This document shows positions 45,265-57,479 of a stretch of 64,000 nucleotides of DNA, piece after piece. Positions within the stretch are counted from its first letter, which is position 1; every line of letters begins with the position of its first letter. Below the pieces are notes generated by a model. The model was given only the letters and a program-made list of their open reading frames with translations. It did no database searches and was not told the DNA's origin. The stretch lies in contig MNCI01008086.1 in NCBI GenBank assembly GCA_015680685.1, positions 488,084 through 552,083 of the forward strand. The letters run 5' to 3'. Both the position numbers and the translations under genes were made by a program. The stretch is from Gnetum montanum. Taxonomy: Eukaryota > Streptophyta > Gnetopsida > Gnetales > Gnetaceae.

Positions 45265-47920
45265 CATGTGATTAATTCTTTAATAATATTAGATGCATTT
45301 TAATAGATTAACTAATGGTTATTACTGTTGTTGTTGTTAGTCTCTTATATAAATGAATGCAATTTGTTTACTATGATATTTTGTTTAAGTTTTGAATCCT
45401 TTATTTCACTACTATTTGAACTTAGTCATAGATATTCTGAATATTTTATGATTAAATGTTAAAATCCAATTACCCTTGGAAGTTTTTCTTTTATTATTTA
45501 TCATGCCTTTACAAGTATTTGATTATGCATATTTTATTCTTTATGCATATTTAGATATGTGTATTCAATTTTTATTATGCATATTTAGTTCTATACATTT
45601 TTGCTTTATTATGCATATCTAATTATGCATCTTTTTATTTTTATTATATATATGTGATTGTATATAATACTATGTTCATGGAGAAATTTCTAATCATTAC
45701 CCTACCCAAAACAAATTCCTTGTAACCTTTTGTCATTGAATTAGGTTTTGGAGTTCATTTTTAATTATAATTAAATATTGTATAAGCTAGCTTTGTTAAG
45801 GAAGTACCTTAGGATGATTTCCTACCCAAAATTTGACCTTATTAATGTATCTAGAACATTTAGAAACATAGATTTTGATTCTTGGTTCATTAGAATTAGA
45901 GTTATGGTTCTTGAGATATTATACTTTCTAGTTTTCTAAAATACCATAAAAGTTTTGACATTTGAATTGGATGATCTTGAAAAGTCATGCTTAGATGAGA
46001 TTTTAGTATATGATATAGTAGATCACTTGATGAGGAACTTGTAGGTTTAAAAAGAGTTTGATTTGGAGTCTCAATGTGCATGACACAAGTATTTGTGTGC
46101 AAGGAGAGTGAAATTGGAGAAAAGAACTTATGAAAAATGAATTTAGAAAAATTGAAATTAAAATGAAAAATCAAATTAAAAAGTCAATGACAGTTATTTA
46201 AAAAGTATGTTCCTGTGCATGACGCCTTTGTTTTAGAAAAGGAAAAAATTATGTTACATAATACGTAACATATGTAATATATATGTTATGAATATATCTT
46301 TTTTTTTTTACCATCTTTTCGGTATTGCCCTTGTTTGCATCTCTTATTTTCTACCATTGGTTTTTTTGCCATGTTTTTGCAAAATCATGTCCTATTATGT
46401 TTTTCTAGAAATAGTTTTTTTATTTTTTCTTCTTCATTTTGAAGCTACTTTGAGCTTAGTTTCTTCCATTCTTTTCCTAATAAGTAGGCTTAAGCCTTAG
46501 ATACATCACATCGTAGTTTGTAGAAGGGTTTCAAGTGTGATAGGTTAAGCGAGGCAAAGAAAAATTGAGAGTGTTAGGTAGAAAAGGAAGACACTATGAG
46601 AATTTTGGAAGCTCTACCAACACAAGAGAGATTATTTTATATTTATTTTTATGTAGTTGCCCTATTTTATTGTGGATTTTCTATTACTCCTCTCTACTTT
46701 CTACCCTTCTTTTATAATTTTGGTTATTATGCTAAGATTCTATAGGATTTTCGTCATTGTGGGCATGTTTTTTGTATTTTAATTATGTTTAGAATTTTTT
46801 TTGTCTTTTGGATGAATTTTTGAAGTTGTGAAAACTTTGCCCAACCAACTATGAATATTTTGGAATTGCTCATGACATAAGCATGATTTTGTGAGAATTT
46901 TAGCTACCATGGATTTGGCTATTTTAGAATCATTTTTGGAATTTTGGATATCATGAATTTGGCTATTTTGGAAATTGTTTGAATTTTTTAATAAAATAAT
47001 AATATTTGTATGACCATTTGTGCTCAGTTGGTAGTGGAAGCCATGAATCTTTTAGATGCCTCCATTTGCATGTAGTAATGGTGTGTTATTTAGTAGAACC
47101 CATCCCATGGGAACAAGGGTTGTTGGAAGGATTTTCAACCCTAAATTTTAATTCATAAGTTCATGTGAGGCTATAGATTTAGTTGAGACCATGGAACTAA
47201 GCAGTTGAGTCTAGTGGAGTTGTGGTGAGACATAGTCAAGACTTATCCTCTCAATGATATGTGTGCCTTGGTTGTTGATGATGTTAGTCGTGAAGCTATC
47301 GCCAAGACCCAACCATGAGGTTATTCCAAGAGCTATCAGTATATTCTTTTGGTAGTGAGGGTAACTAATACCTAACTTTAGGAGGTGCTTGATTAAAATA
47401 TACCTTCTTTGAATTTTTGTTGGATAATTTATGATATTTGTAGATATTAAAATAATTTAAAGGATAATCAAATGATAGTAGTCAGGTTATTCCAAGACTT
47501 GATGGTTCTTTTTGGCAATGAAGATAAATTAAGACCTAGCCTTTGGAGATGCTTGGATAAAATATACATGCTTTGGATTTTTGGATTTCTTTTGGATATT
47601 TGGACTTTTGAATTTTTAGAAAATTTGTGGCATTTCTACACTTGAAATTTTTTTTGAATGTTTTATTGAAAATCTTTACCTAGCTCATATCTTAGGACTT
47701 TTGGCCTTGAACCTTTATGATCTATGAAGAGGAAAATATAATAACCTTTTTTATTTGAGGGGTTTTGACTCTTGCATTTTGATACAATGAGACTAGAGTA
47801 GGCAAGGAATCATCAAAAGAAAGACATGAGACAAAAGGTGAGTCAATTCTATATAACATGGTTCTTTTGAACTTGAAAAATAATTTTTTTATATTTTGTA
47901 TTTTTGTAAAATAGAGACCT
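45265..47920. other. AT-rich spacer with a diverged tandem unit
   Basis: No gene recognised. Around 47308-47600 a unit of about 166 bases (GGTTATTCCAAGA ... GGAGRTGCTTGRATAAAATATA) appears twice, diverged. Confidence 0.4.
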
Positions 47921-47927
47921 TGTACAC

Positions 47928-48780
47928 TAATGAGTGGTGAAGGTATCCTAACACTCTACCATATAAGTCACGAGTGTCTGCATGTGACTAGATTGCAATT
48001 TTTGGATAGAAAATGTAGTTATGCTAGTAATTGATGTTAAGTTCAAGACCGTTGTCTTCCCACTTTGAGTTAGTGAAGTTCAAGTGTATGATTTAACTCT
48101 TAGTGAGGCATAAGGTTGGTTGATGTTGTAAGGCTCTTAGTATTCCTAAAAGTAAACATGATTGAATAAAACTCGCAGTCTAGTTAACTAGGAAAGCATA
48201 AATCTAACTTAGCCTAGTGTGATAGATATTCGGTCCTGGCCTACCGTACACATATTGGACTCATGTAGTTATCATTGGGATTACCAAGTGGTATTACTAC
48301 TAAGCAAATCAAGCAATGCGACTACTGGGTTACCAGATAACTACACTTAGTGCTTGAAACCAGTTGTATTTATACTGTTTACTAATAACATGTAAAATAA
48401 AGTGCTTGAATTGTAAATGATTAACTAGAAAAGTAAGAAAATTATTCTAAGTAAACAAATAGAAAACTAAATGGATGCTACAATGATGAAAAGAAATCTT
48501 GATCTTTATTGTTGGTCATGAATTATGTCCAAGTACAATTCACTTGAATAAGGACAATGTACAACTGCTAAACACCATATTGCAGATAGTCACTATATCG
48601 CCAACAATGAAACAAAACTACATGAGTGCATTTAAGTGTTGGAATGAAAAGTTTACATTCATGCATCCAAGTGCTAGTATTTATAGGGTTGCATAAATTC
48701 CAAAACATCACATCAATGATGAAGTAGGATGGGCTATGACATTGTAGCTACGATATCGTAGATATGCTATCACATTGCAA
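47928..48780 (-). repeat. Solo or isolated LTR C, same family as A/B
   Basis: Plus strand opens TAATGAGTGGTGAAGGTATCC, the reverse of the LTR end. The reverse of the GATCTTTATTCGAGCCAATTGTACTTGAG block is near 48510-48545, TATTTATAG (TATA box reversed) near 48679, and a degraded palindrome region at 48730-48775. No PPT or primer site is visible next to it, so it is probably a solo LTR. Target duplication not resolved. Confidence 0.65.
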
Positions 48781-49380
48781 AAAAATTAGTTTTATCATAC
48801 AAATTTTAGATATTTGAGCCATGTACCTATTTTTGTAAATAAATAATAAAGTATGATATATATGAATTTGCCATCTATGTCATTAGGATCGTGAGATTGG
48901 AAGGAACATTTTTTATTTTAGTGCATGTAATATGCTTAAGAAATTTATTATTATATATTATATATTAATATTTTATTATTTAATTTAATAAACTTAAAAA
49001 TAAAAATAACTTTATTTCTAGATGTATGATTAAGGGAAAATAAGTGTCGTTGGGATCATTGTTTTACACACTATTTTATGATGCAACTAGTGGAATTTCT
49101 AGACCTTTCTCAATAAATTTTATTTAATTATATATGAGATTATTATAATATTTTGGTGGCTTATATTGCTTTACTATATTTATGCATCTGATTAATAATT
49201 TTTATCTATTTTTTTCTTCCCTTTGAGTTACTAAATCAAGGTTAAATTTATATCCTTGAGGTTTTGTAGCATCTTTATTAGTTTTTTACAAGATATTTTA
49301 TAGATAATTAATAGGGGAGTTACATTTTCTTTGTTAATTCATCCATAATAATGGTAAATAAACAATAAGGTATTTACCTA
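48781..49380. other. AT-rich spacer
   Basis: Nothing recognised. Confidence 0.4.
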
Positions 49381-49384
49381 GTAA

Positions 49385-49508
49385 TATGGGTCTTGGCCTG
49401 GTAATCCCAAGTCACAAGTTCGATTCTACTAGGTAGCACTCAATTATAAACTTTTATAAATCTTGGGGTGTACCTATGTTTCACTTATTTTAAGTTCTAG
49501 CACCCCAT
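49385..49508 (+). repeat. SINE family 2
   Basis: B box AAGTTCGATTCTACTAGG is the closest to consensus in the window; ends TTTTAAGTTCTAGCACCCC. Confidence 0.7.
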
Positions 49509-49532
49509 AATAATAGCCAATAATAACAATGA

Positions 49533-49668
49533 GATGTTAGCCTAGTGGTACAAATTTTGGCATGGTAACCTTAGGTCATAAGTTTGATTCTACTAGGTAG
49601 TACTAAGTTATAAACTTCTATAAATCTTGGGGTGTACTTATGTTTCACTTATTTTGGGTTCTAATACC
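49533..49668 (+). repeat. SINE family 2, adjacent second copy
   Basis: TTAGCCTAGTGGTACAAAT A box, AAGTTTGATTCTACTAGG, ends TTTTGGGTTCTAATACCC. It shares CTACTAGGTAG with the copy 25 bases to the left, so the pair probably arose by duplication or they are close relatives. Confidence 0.7.
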
Positions 49669-49689
49669 CAAAACGTTTCCTTGCACCCC

Positions 49690-49909
49690 CTCCTAGAAAA
49701 ATTGGCAAATAAGTATAGGCTAAGGGTAGACCCTTGATATAGACCTACTATGACTGAAAAATCCTAAGTTTCTCTATAAGTTATTCTAATTTTAGTGGTA
49801 GCTCCTTCATACATGTCTTAAATCCTTTAATATATTTATCAGTGATGTTTTTCCTCTACAAGGTCCATGAAATAATATCTTTAGGTACTTTGTCATATGA
49901 TTTTTCCAT
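49690..49909 (-). pseudogene. RTE-type LINE fragment cut by LTR element D
   Basis: Minus strand MEKSYDKVPKDIISWTL aligns base by base with 23944-23990 and the GACATGTATGAAGGAGC block with 24035-24052. It stops exactly where the LTR at 49911 begins. Confidence 0.65.
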
Positions 49910-49910
49910 G

Positions 49911-50805
49911 TGATGAGCGATGAGGTACCCCTACGCTCAATCATACGAATCATAGGCATTCACGTGTAACTCGGTTGAATTCCGTAGATTGCAAGCACTT
50001 ACATACACCAAATTCTAGCCAGCAAAATCTTAGTTAGAATGGTCGTTATTTTCCCAATCTCACATGTGATATTCTAAAGCAATGGTTTTGTGAGATTGAG
50101 GCAAATGATTTTTATCAGTTTTCTTTTTGTCTTTAAAGGTCTAACTCTTTTAATGTAGGAAATGAAAAGTTGTGTAATTTGTAATAGTTCTACTCTATTG
50201 CTTAACTCTCCCTAGCATAAGCAACCGATCCCATCTTCCATGTGCATCCTGAGCATATCCTAACCACTACTGGGTTACTAGACCTTAAGCGTCACTGGGT
50301 TACCAAGTGTCTGATATATGTTTGAGATGGTCATGCTTATGATTTTCACAAAATATGAAAAGGACAATAAACATAAAGCGATAATAATAAAGGACTTTGG
50401 AATGCTTAAAATGTCAAAATATTAAAGTGTTTTATTGCTTAAGTAATTAAATCCAAATGCTTCAAGGAATATTCAAAAAGCTCGTCTTTATTACCACTCA
50501 CGCTAATGGGCTCAAGTACATTAGTGCTCGAATAAAGAACCGTACACCTTTCTCACACCTACTATGGGAACTTGGGAAATATTCTAACTTACATAAAAAT
50601 AAACTACAAGGGCTTTGCTACAACTACCAAAAAGATGTCATAAATGTTGTAGGTGCGTGAATATTTATAGCGAGAGACAGACTCTATGTTAATGAGGTCA
50701 AGTTAACACATGGACAGATATGTCGACAAGGTCACATCAATGTGGTCATGTGAACAAGGCTCTGTTAGCATGGCTGAGTCGATGTATCAATTGAACACTT
50801 CATCA
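49911..50805 (-). repeat. 3' LTR of element D
   Basis: Plus strand TGATGAGCGATGAGGTACCCC ... CACTTCATCA. Read in reverse it carries the same 3' end (GTAGGGGTACCTC) as A and B. Confidence 0.75.
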
Positions 50806-51648
50806 TACCCCCACGACTAAGTGAAAACTTGTCCTTGAGTTTATTACAATTTGGAAGGTATGAAGTTATTGACGGTACACATGAAAAAACACATGTACAC
50901 ACACAGAGACTCTATTAACATATTAAGTGCCTTAGTGTATGGCAAAAAAAATTTACAAAATTACGGTGTTCATATTCAATGAAATTAAACACCTTGATAG
51001 CCATAAATTCTCAACCCCACCAAAATGTTGAAGTTGTTGGAGAAGGTCACATAGTTCTTGGTGGCAGTGGTTCTGACGGGCCTTCGCCAACTTATGGTGC
51101 ACATGGCAGTTAAGGTGTTAATGATGGTTGTCCTGTAGCTGCTGCAACTTTTAGAGGTAATCGAAAAGCCTCAAACAATGTGCTCATCTTCTCCTCTTTA
51201 TTTTTGGGATTGTTCACCATCTAGGCAGCTTCACCAATGTGTTCTGGAATGGGAACATCCCAAGGGCATGGAAGTGTAGGGAAGATTTCCTTCAAATTGA
51301 CAAACTAGGCAACAAACTATTTTCGTTCAATATCGAACACTTAGACCGATGTTTGTAGCTGCTGGTAGTCATTCATTCATTGGATTAAGTTCTCTACAAT
51401 AGCGTGTTATCCTTCAAAATGGTTGTGAAGAACTTTGAGTTTCACATTGGCTATTTCTAGCTTTTTCTTTGTCTCTTTATGCACTTGGAACATGCCCTCG
51501 TATAAAGAATACAAGGTGGCCACTTGTTTCTTTAGGTCTGACTAAGGCCTTCCAGATATTAACGTAGCTAGGTTTTCATAAGAGAGATCGGCTAACTCCA
51601 TGTATTCCATCATCTCCTTAATCTGTAGCTCTTTGAGATGGATTTAGC

Positions 51649-52620
51649 CTAGTTGTAGGCATTCAATCCATCGAAGATGGGCTGCCACACCTCACCTTCT
51701 TCCCTAAGTTGTTGGAGTGCTTGGTTCATCTTAGCCTTTGTGACTTGAATCTCTTTTTCATTGATTTCCTTTTGCAAATCGAGTTGATCCCTATAATAAT
51801 TTTTTACATGTTCAAGTTTAAGGGCCTCATTTCTCCAAGTGGTGATTTCAATAGCTAATTTTTGTCGCAAGGCTTGAACTTCCTCCATGGACAGATTATG
51901 ATTTTTAGCTGCCAATCTTCTTACATCAGTGTTTACCTTGGCTAGCTCCTCTTGCTGTTGGTGGATAAAATCTTTCATGTGTTGATTTTCAACACCAACA
52001 TTATGTAGGCAATGAGCTTTTGCAGTTAACCTAACATTCTCCTGGTGAACCTTTGCCAAGTTCTTGTTTAGATAGTAAGAACGAGTGTTTGTTAAGGACT
52101 TATCAAAGATTGCTAACTCTCACTCATTATCAACTGTATGAAGTTTGGTTTGAATTTGTTGAAAAGATTCATCCCTCATGAGTTCATGATTGAGGAGAGC
52201 TAGATCAGCATGTTAGACCATTAATTGGGTAACTTCCATAGCTAAGCATTGATAATATGCCTGGGCTATTTCAAGTTGCCCCTCTGAGATGAGGCACTTG
52301 CCCCTTGGTGAGAGCAGCTTCGACTGAGTGGCAGTGATGTTGTCTAGAAGATCAAAAACATTCGAAAGCAGTTGCCTAGTTCCCACCAGTTGTTCCAACA
52401 ATTCTTTATGTTGGGCTGCATTGATTTTACTACATTGAGTTTCTACAGATGTTTATACATCTCCAAGTCCATGTATATTTGGTACAGGTGCTATAGGTGC
52501 ATTAAGAGCCATAGCGATTGTGTCAACAACCACTTCTACCGTAACCTCTTATCCCTGGTGTTGCATTACTAGGACAGTTGCCCCCTCTTCATTGTCAGGG
52601 ATTTTTAGTCTTACATGCAC
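51649..52620 (-). pseudogene. Decayed coiled-coil ORF in element D
   Basis: One minus-strand frame of about 320 codons with four internal stops (near 52549, 52453, 52213 and 52120) and no frameshift. The last 136 codons are open and strongly heptad-like (HQQQEELAKVNTDVRRLAAK, LALKLEHVKNYYRDQ-type, QVTKAKMNQALQQLREEGE). It shows no capsid, protease or RT motif and no membrane segment. In Athila elements an extra ORF often lies between pol and the 3' LTR; this could be such a product, or a replaced gag. Function unknown. Confidence 0.5.
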
Positions 52621-53099
52621 TATTTAGCCTTAGCAAGATCATCATTCACTTCATTGGAATGGACTCAAGATAGTGAAATCTATGCATGCTAGGCGACTTA
52701 AGTAAAAGGATAAGGTGCACTAGTTTAGTTGTTATCTAACATAAAAAATGTCTTCTGCGCATAGGCAAGACAAACCTAACCCACCAATGCTGCAGGAAAG
52801 TCGAGTGGTATATGCACATCCAGATGAGTATATCCCCAACTTCACCTTGATCCTACATTAAGATGAGCATCTGTGATGGCGGGACATGGAGGGCAATATC
52901 ATATTACCTCTTGATTAATCAGTTTGTGGAATGCTACTTCAAACTCTTACTAGACTGGGCATCCAAGACCACGGTGTGGAATACATAATGGAGGATCATG
53001 ACTACAGAGACTATCATCCAAATGAGGCACAATGTGCACAGGACTAGTAATAGGTGGAACGCCATGAACACATAAAGGGGAAATAGTTTAGTAACCCTT

Positions 53100-54832
53100 T
53101 GTTTTTATAGGACCCACATGACGAAGAGGAACCTATTTTTCATGATTCCCATATGGCCAAACCTCCTTTGATGCATTAGATCATTCAATCCATCATTCAA
53201 AGTAAACAATCAAGTGATTGGAAGCCCTAGGATGATGAGGGATCATGCAAGAAAGATCATGGCAGAGGGAAAGATGGACATGAAGATTGGGGTCATCATT
53301 AGAGTAGAGGAGGAGATCAACATTAGGGCGGTGGTAGTTCTCCTCCCTCTTCTCCATCTTCTCGTTCCACCTTATCTTCACCAAGTTTTAACTTTGATTG
53401 CAACCATAGTAGAAAGGATTGGGGTGATGGTGATTGAAAAGATCGACGAGATCACAAGGACCAATGAGGACGACATGAGGAAAAGTGTGACCAATCATGT
53501 GAGTCTCACTATCAAGAAAGGAGAGGTAGCTAAAATCACCACAGATGTCATGGCCATCAACAGGACCATGACTCAGATGAACCACTGCTGGCTACTCAAA
53601 GCATGCTTAACATAGTTGAGGTAGTTCAAATACCTAGTAGGCACTTGAAAGATAGTCAGATCAAGTGCCTTGACATGAAAAATATTCTCAAATTTGAAGG
53701 GGGATATAATTGTGATCCACAAACTCACTTGCAAGAATTTCATGATGCTTGCACCTTGTAGAATATAGACAATGATTGGAAAAAACTCAAGATGTTCCCC
53801 CAAACACTCATCAAGGAAGTAGAAAGCTAGTACCAATCTTTGGAACCAGAATCAATCAGACAATGGAGTATGATGCTGGAAATTTTTAATGATAAATACC
53901 AAACCTACTCCAAAGTGGCTAATCTGAGATGATAGATTCAAGGGTGGAAATAGGGTGGTCATGAACCCTTCGATGTAGCCATGGGTAGATACTACTCATT
54001 GTTACATTGATGCCCTGGTCATGGCTACTCTTGGTGGAAACAACTCTGCTATATCATAGATGGATTTTTCTTTGAAATAAGAAAGACCCTAGGCATTTAC
54101 TCTCAGGGATGACTATATGAATTAAGGGTCCATCAACTACAACACCTCATTGGGTATGTGGACAAAGAGGAAGGAAAACTAAGGAAAAAATAAAGTATAG
54201 AAGAATATAATCGGGACCCTTCCATCTGAAAGAAGAAAGTTCGATTTTGTAAAGAGAAGGAAGAATCATCACTGGATGTAGCGGTGAAACAAAAAACCTT
54301 GCCCATACAAAAATTTACCTCTAAAATTTTGGCCAAGGTTGACAAGATGTGGGATTATTTGGATGAAAGGTTCCAAAGTGTCCTAAAAATCATGGAGGAA
54401 TCCAAAGAGTGAAGTAATGATCGAGATCGGAAAAGGAGAAGAGAAGCTAATTGTGCCTCCCATAAACATAAGGGAAAAGTTGCTATGGCAGAAGGGGTTG
54501 TAGACTTGGACATAGAGGAGGATGATGGATGTGACATATGCCAGTATGAACATCCTAAGGGGTTTGTCCTAGTGGTTTCACATTTACAAGAGTCTAGGGT
54601 GTATGTGTTGAATCCTTGTTTGGCAAAGATGCAAACACCCTGAAGATTGCCTTATCCACAAGGTAATCCCAGGTAGTTCAACCAGCAACAAGGATATTAT
54701 TCAAGTGGAGTGCCACCACAACCCTACAAGTATTACTAGCAATGGCAACATCCACAATCATGGGGGATGCCACCTCCAAGGTAGTAGTACTCTTACTGGC
54801 AACCAGATCCTTATAGGTACTACATTCAACAA
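53100..54832 (+). pseudogene. Gag remnant of element E
   Basis: Related along its length to the gag of B: a DEPLLATQSMLNIVEVVQI block (B: DGPLLATKSLTQIQEAIQI), then LKFEGGYNCDPQTHLQEFHD (53690-53750), LGIYSQG and LYELRVHQLQHL. The C-terminus has CQYEHPKGF and a Q/Y/P-rich tail. Several stops and at least one frame change. It runs into the gap. Confidence 0.75.
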
Positions 54833-55209
54833 NNNNNNNNNNNNNNNNNNNNNNNNNNNNNNNNNNNNNNNNNNNNNNNNNNNNNNNNNNNNNNNNNNNN
54901 NNNNNNNNNNNNNNNNNNNNNNNNNNNNNNNNNNNNNNNNNNNNNNNNNNNNNNNNNNNNNNNNNNNNNNNNNNNNNNNNNNNNNNNNNNNNNNNNNNNN
55001 NNNNNNNNNNNNNNNNNNNNNNNNNNNNNNNNNNNNNNNNNNNNNNNNNNNNNNNNNNNNNNNNNNNNNNNNNNNNNNNNNNNNNNNNNNNNNNNNNNNN
55101 NNNNNNNNNNNNNNNNNNNNNNNNNNNNNNNNNNNNNNNNNNNNNNNNNNNNNNNNNNNNNNNNNNNNNNNNNNNNNNNNNNNNNNNNNNNNNNNNNNNN
55201 NNNNNNNNN
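54833..55209. other. Assembly gap (377 N)
   Basis: Falls at the gag/protease junction, so the protease active-site region cannot be read. Confidence 0.99.
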
Positions 55210-55420
55210 CAAGACTTGGAACCTACCCCTAATGAAGAAAAGCAACATTCAGCTTGAGTTGGTAGACCAATTCATAACTTTTCCCTTGGGATTGGTAGAA
55301 GATATAGTGACCACCATTTGTGGGTGGTCCTATCCTACTGACTTCCTGGTCATCAGGTTTGATAATTGCAAGGGGAGTTTCCCAATCATAATGGGGAGAG
55401 CCTAGATCAACATAGTGGAT
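55210..55420 (+). pseudogene. Retropepsin C-terminal part of element E
   Basis: LELVDQFITFPLGLVEDI and FPIIMGRA match the second half of Athila-type proteases (LADRSIKYPRGIVEDV ... IPLILGRPFL). The D-S/T-G site would be in the gap. Confidence 0.65.
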
Positions 55421-55959
55421 GCACGATTGGGACTCTGAGATCTTTCCATTGAAATTTCAAAAGAAAATTATTTCAGAAAGATTGAGAAGAAGTGCATCCC
55501 ATGTATTGCATACAGTGACTCTGGGTGCAATTGTGTGCAGCAACTTTGGTTTGCTAAGCAGAAATCTATCCAAGCATGCAATTAGTGTGCTGAAGAATCA
55601 CAAATTCAATGATGTATGTATGCAGAAGACATGAATTAAGAAGGCACCCAGTGGTTGATTGCTAACTCTAATAGTAGCACTCTATGCATGGAACCATTTG
55701 AGGGCCTTGTATGTGCCTATATGGAAAGCATGGATGAATTGGAAAAGGTCCATCAACAAGTATCCATTGTTGATGATAGTGATGATTAAGGAAAGCTACA
55801 GATCCCTAAAAGATTTCAACAAGAGCCCTTGGAATTGAAACCATTACTAGCCAATCTAGAGTATGCCTTCTTGCAGAACGACAAGCTAGTAATCATCAAT
55901 GTCACTCTTGGTCCTGAACAAAAGAAGAGATTGCTAAAGATGGTGGACAAATGGATGGT

Positions 55960-57300
55960 TTCTTTTGCATGGTCATATCCTGAATTGACCAGAGTTGACC
56001 CTAGGATATGCCAACATTAGATCTATATCGACCCCTCCATGAAGCCACTATGATAGCTGCAAAGATGATTGAACCCCAAGATGAAGCAGATCATCAAGGA
56101 TAAGATTGAACAATTGTTGAAAGTAAGGTTCATCTATTCCATTGCAGATAGCGAATGGGTCAGCCCACTTGTTATAGTGCCAAAGAAGGATGATAAATGG
56201 AGAATTTGTATAGATTTCTGATTACTAAATATGGCAACCTTCAAGGATCACTTTCCACTTCCATTTATGGATCAAGTGTTGGATACTAGTGTAGGGAATT
56301 ATTACTATAGCTTTTGGATGGTTATAGTGGCTATAACCAAATCCAAATTGCACCTAAAGACCAAGCCAAGATAACATTTACAAGTTCTTGGGGGAATTTC
56401 ACATATAATAAGATGCCCTTTGGCCTATGAAATGCACCTACAACATTCCAAAGCCTCGTTCTCAAAATCTTTTAGCAAAAAATTGCCAATGAGGTAGAAG
56501 TTTTCATGGATGACTTCTCTACCTATGGAGAAACATTTGAACAAGCCTTGGACCGCCTTGATCAAGTCTTAAAAAGATGTGTGGAAAAAAATTTATGGCT
56601 CTATTGGTAAAAGAGTCACTTGATAGTCCAAGAGGGCATTGTTCTGGGGCATTAAATTTTACAAGTAAGGATTGGTGTAGACCCTGAAAAAATTAGGATC
56701 ATCCAAGGAACCACAAGTCAACTAAGCACTGTAAAAGATGCTTGGTCATTCCTTAGACACACTAGTTATTATCGACACTTCATCAAGAATTTCAGAAAGA
56801 TCGCCAAGCCATTGGTGGAACTAACAAAGAAGGATGCTCCATTTGTCTGGATTAGGGAATGCGAGTCTACATTCCAAACACTAAAATAGAAAATTGTAGA
56901 GAGTCCAATTCTATGGGCACCTAATTGGTCTAGACCATTTCACATCATGATGGATGCATCTAATTATGCATTGGGAGCCATGCTCACACAATTGGATGAC
57001 CCGCGACTTCCATATTACATCCACTATGCCAGCCGAAGCATTGTGGGTGCTCAACTAAATTACACCACTACTAAAAAGGAATTGATGGCGGTGGTGTTTT
57101 CCTTGGAAAAGTTTTGACACTATGTGCTCGGATACAAGGTTTTTGTACATACTGACCACAGTGCAATTCGGTTCCTTATGAACAAACCAACGGTAAGTCC
57201 CCAAATCATACGGTGGCTCGTGATCCTTTAGGAATTTGATTTGACTATGGTGGAAAAAAAGGGAACTAAAAATATGGTTTCTAACCACTTATCTCAGTTA
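55960..57300 (+). pseudogene. Reverse transcriptase and RNase H of element E
   Basis: Ordered Ty3 RT blocks: WVSPLVIVPKKDDKWRICID, KDHFPLPFMDQVLD, MPFGL-stop-NAPTTFQ, catalytic EVFMDDFSTYGE (56496-56531, both Asp kept), GIVLGH. RNase H follows with HIMMDASNYALGAMLTQ, HYASRSIVGAQLNYTTTKKE, HTDHSAIRF. MDDFS(V/T)YG and the RT order resemble Athila. At least one frameshift (near 56310) and multiple stops. Confidence 0.8.
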
Positions 57301-57479
57301 CGATGGGATAACACAGAGGAGGAGGAGCCACTCTTTAACCAATTTCTAGATGAACTCCTCTTCGTTGGAGCAATCGCCAAGGAAACACCCATAGGATCAA
57401 CTTGGTTTAGTGACATCATTACTTATCTCTCAATACAAGAATTGCCAAAGGAGTGGGATCATTGAAAGAAACAATAGTT

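Larger units (their letters stand above)
49911..52640 (-). mobile_element. LTR retrotransposon D, minus strand, incomplete
   Basis: An LTR of the A/B family (49911-50805), a polypurine tract (50806-50817, minus strand AGTCGTGGGGGTA), about 830 bases of non-coding sequence, then a decayed coiled-coil frame. No 5' LTR or pol is found to the right; from about 52780 sequence belongs to element E on the opposite strand. Confidence 0.65.

Noticed and set aside
53214-53615. 133-codon ORF in the gag region of E
   Set aside because: The adjacent frame matches element B gag; this frame is a shadow of low-complexity Asp/His-rich coding sequence.
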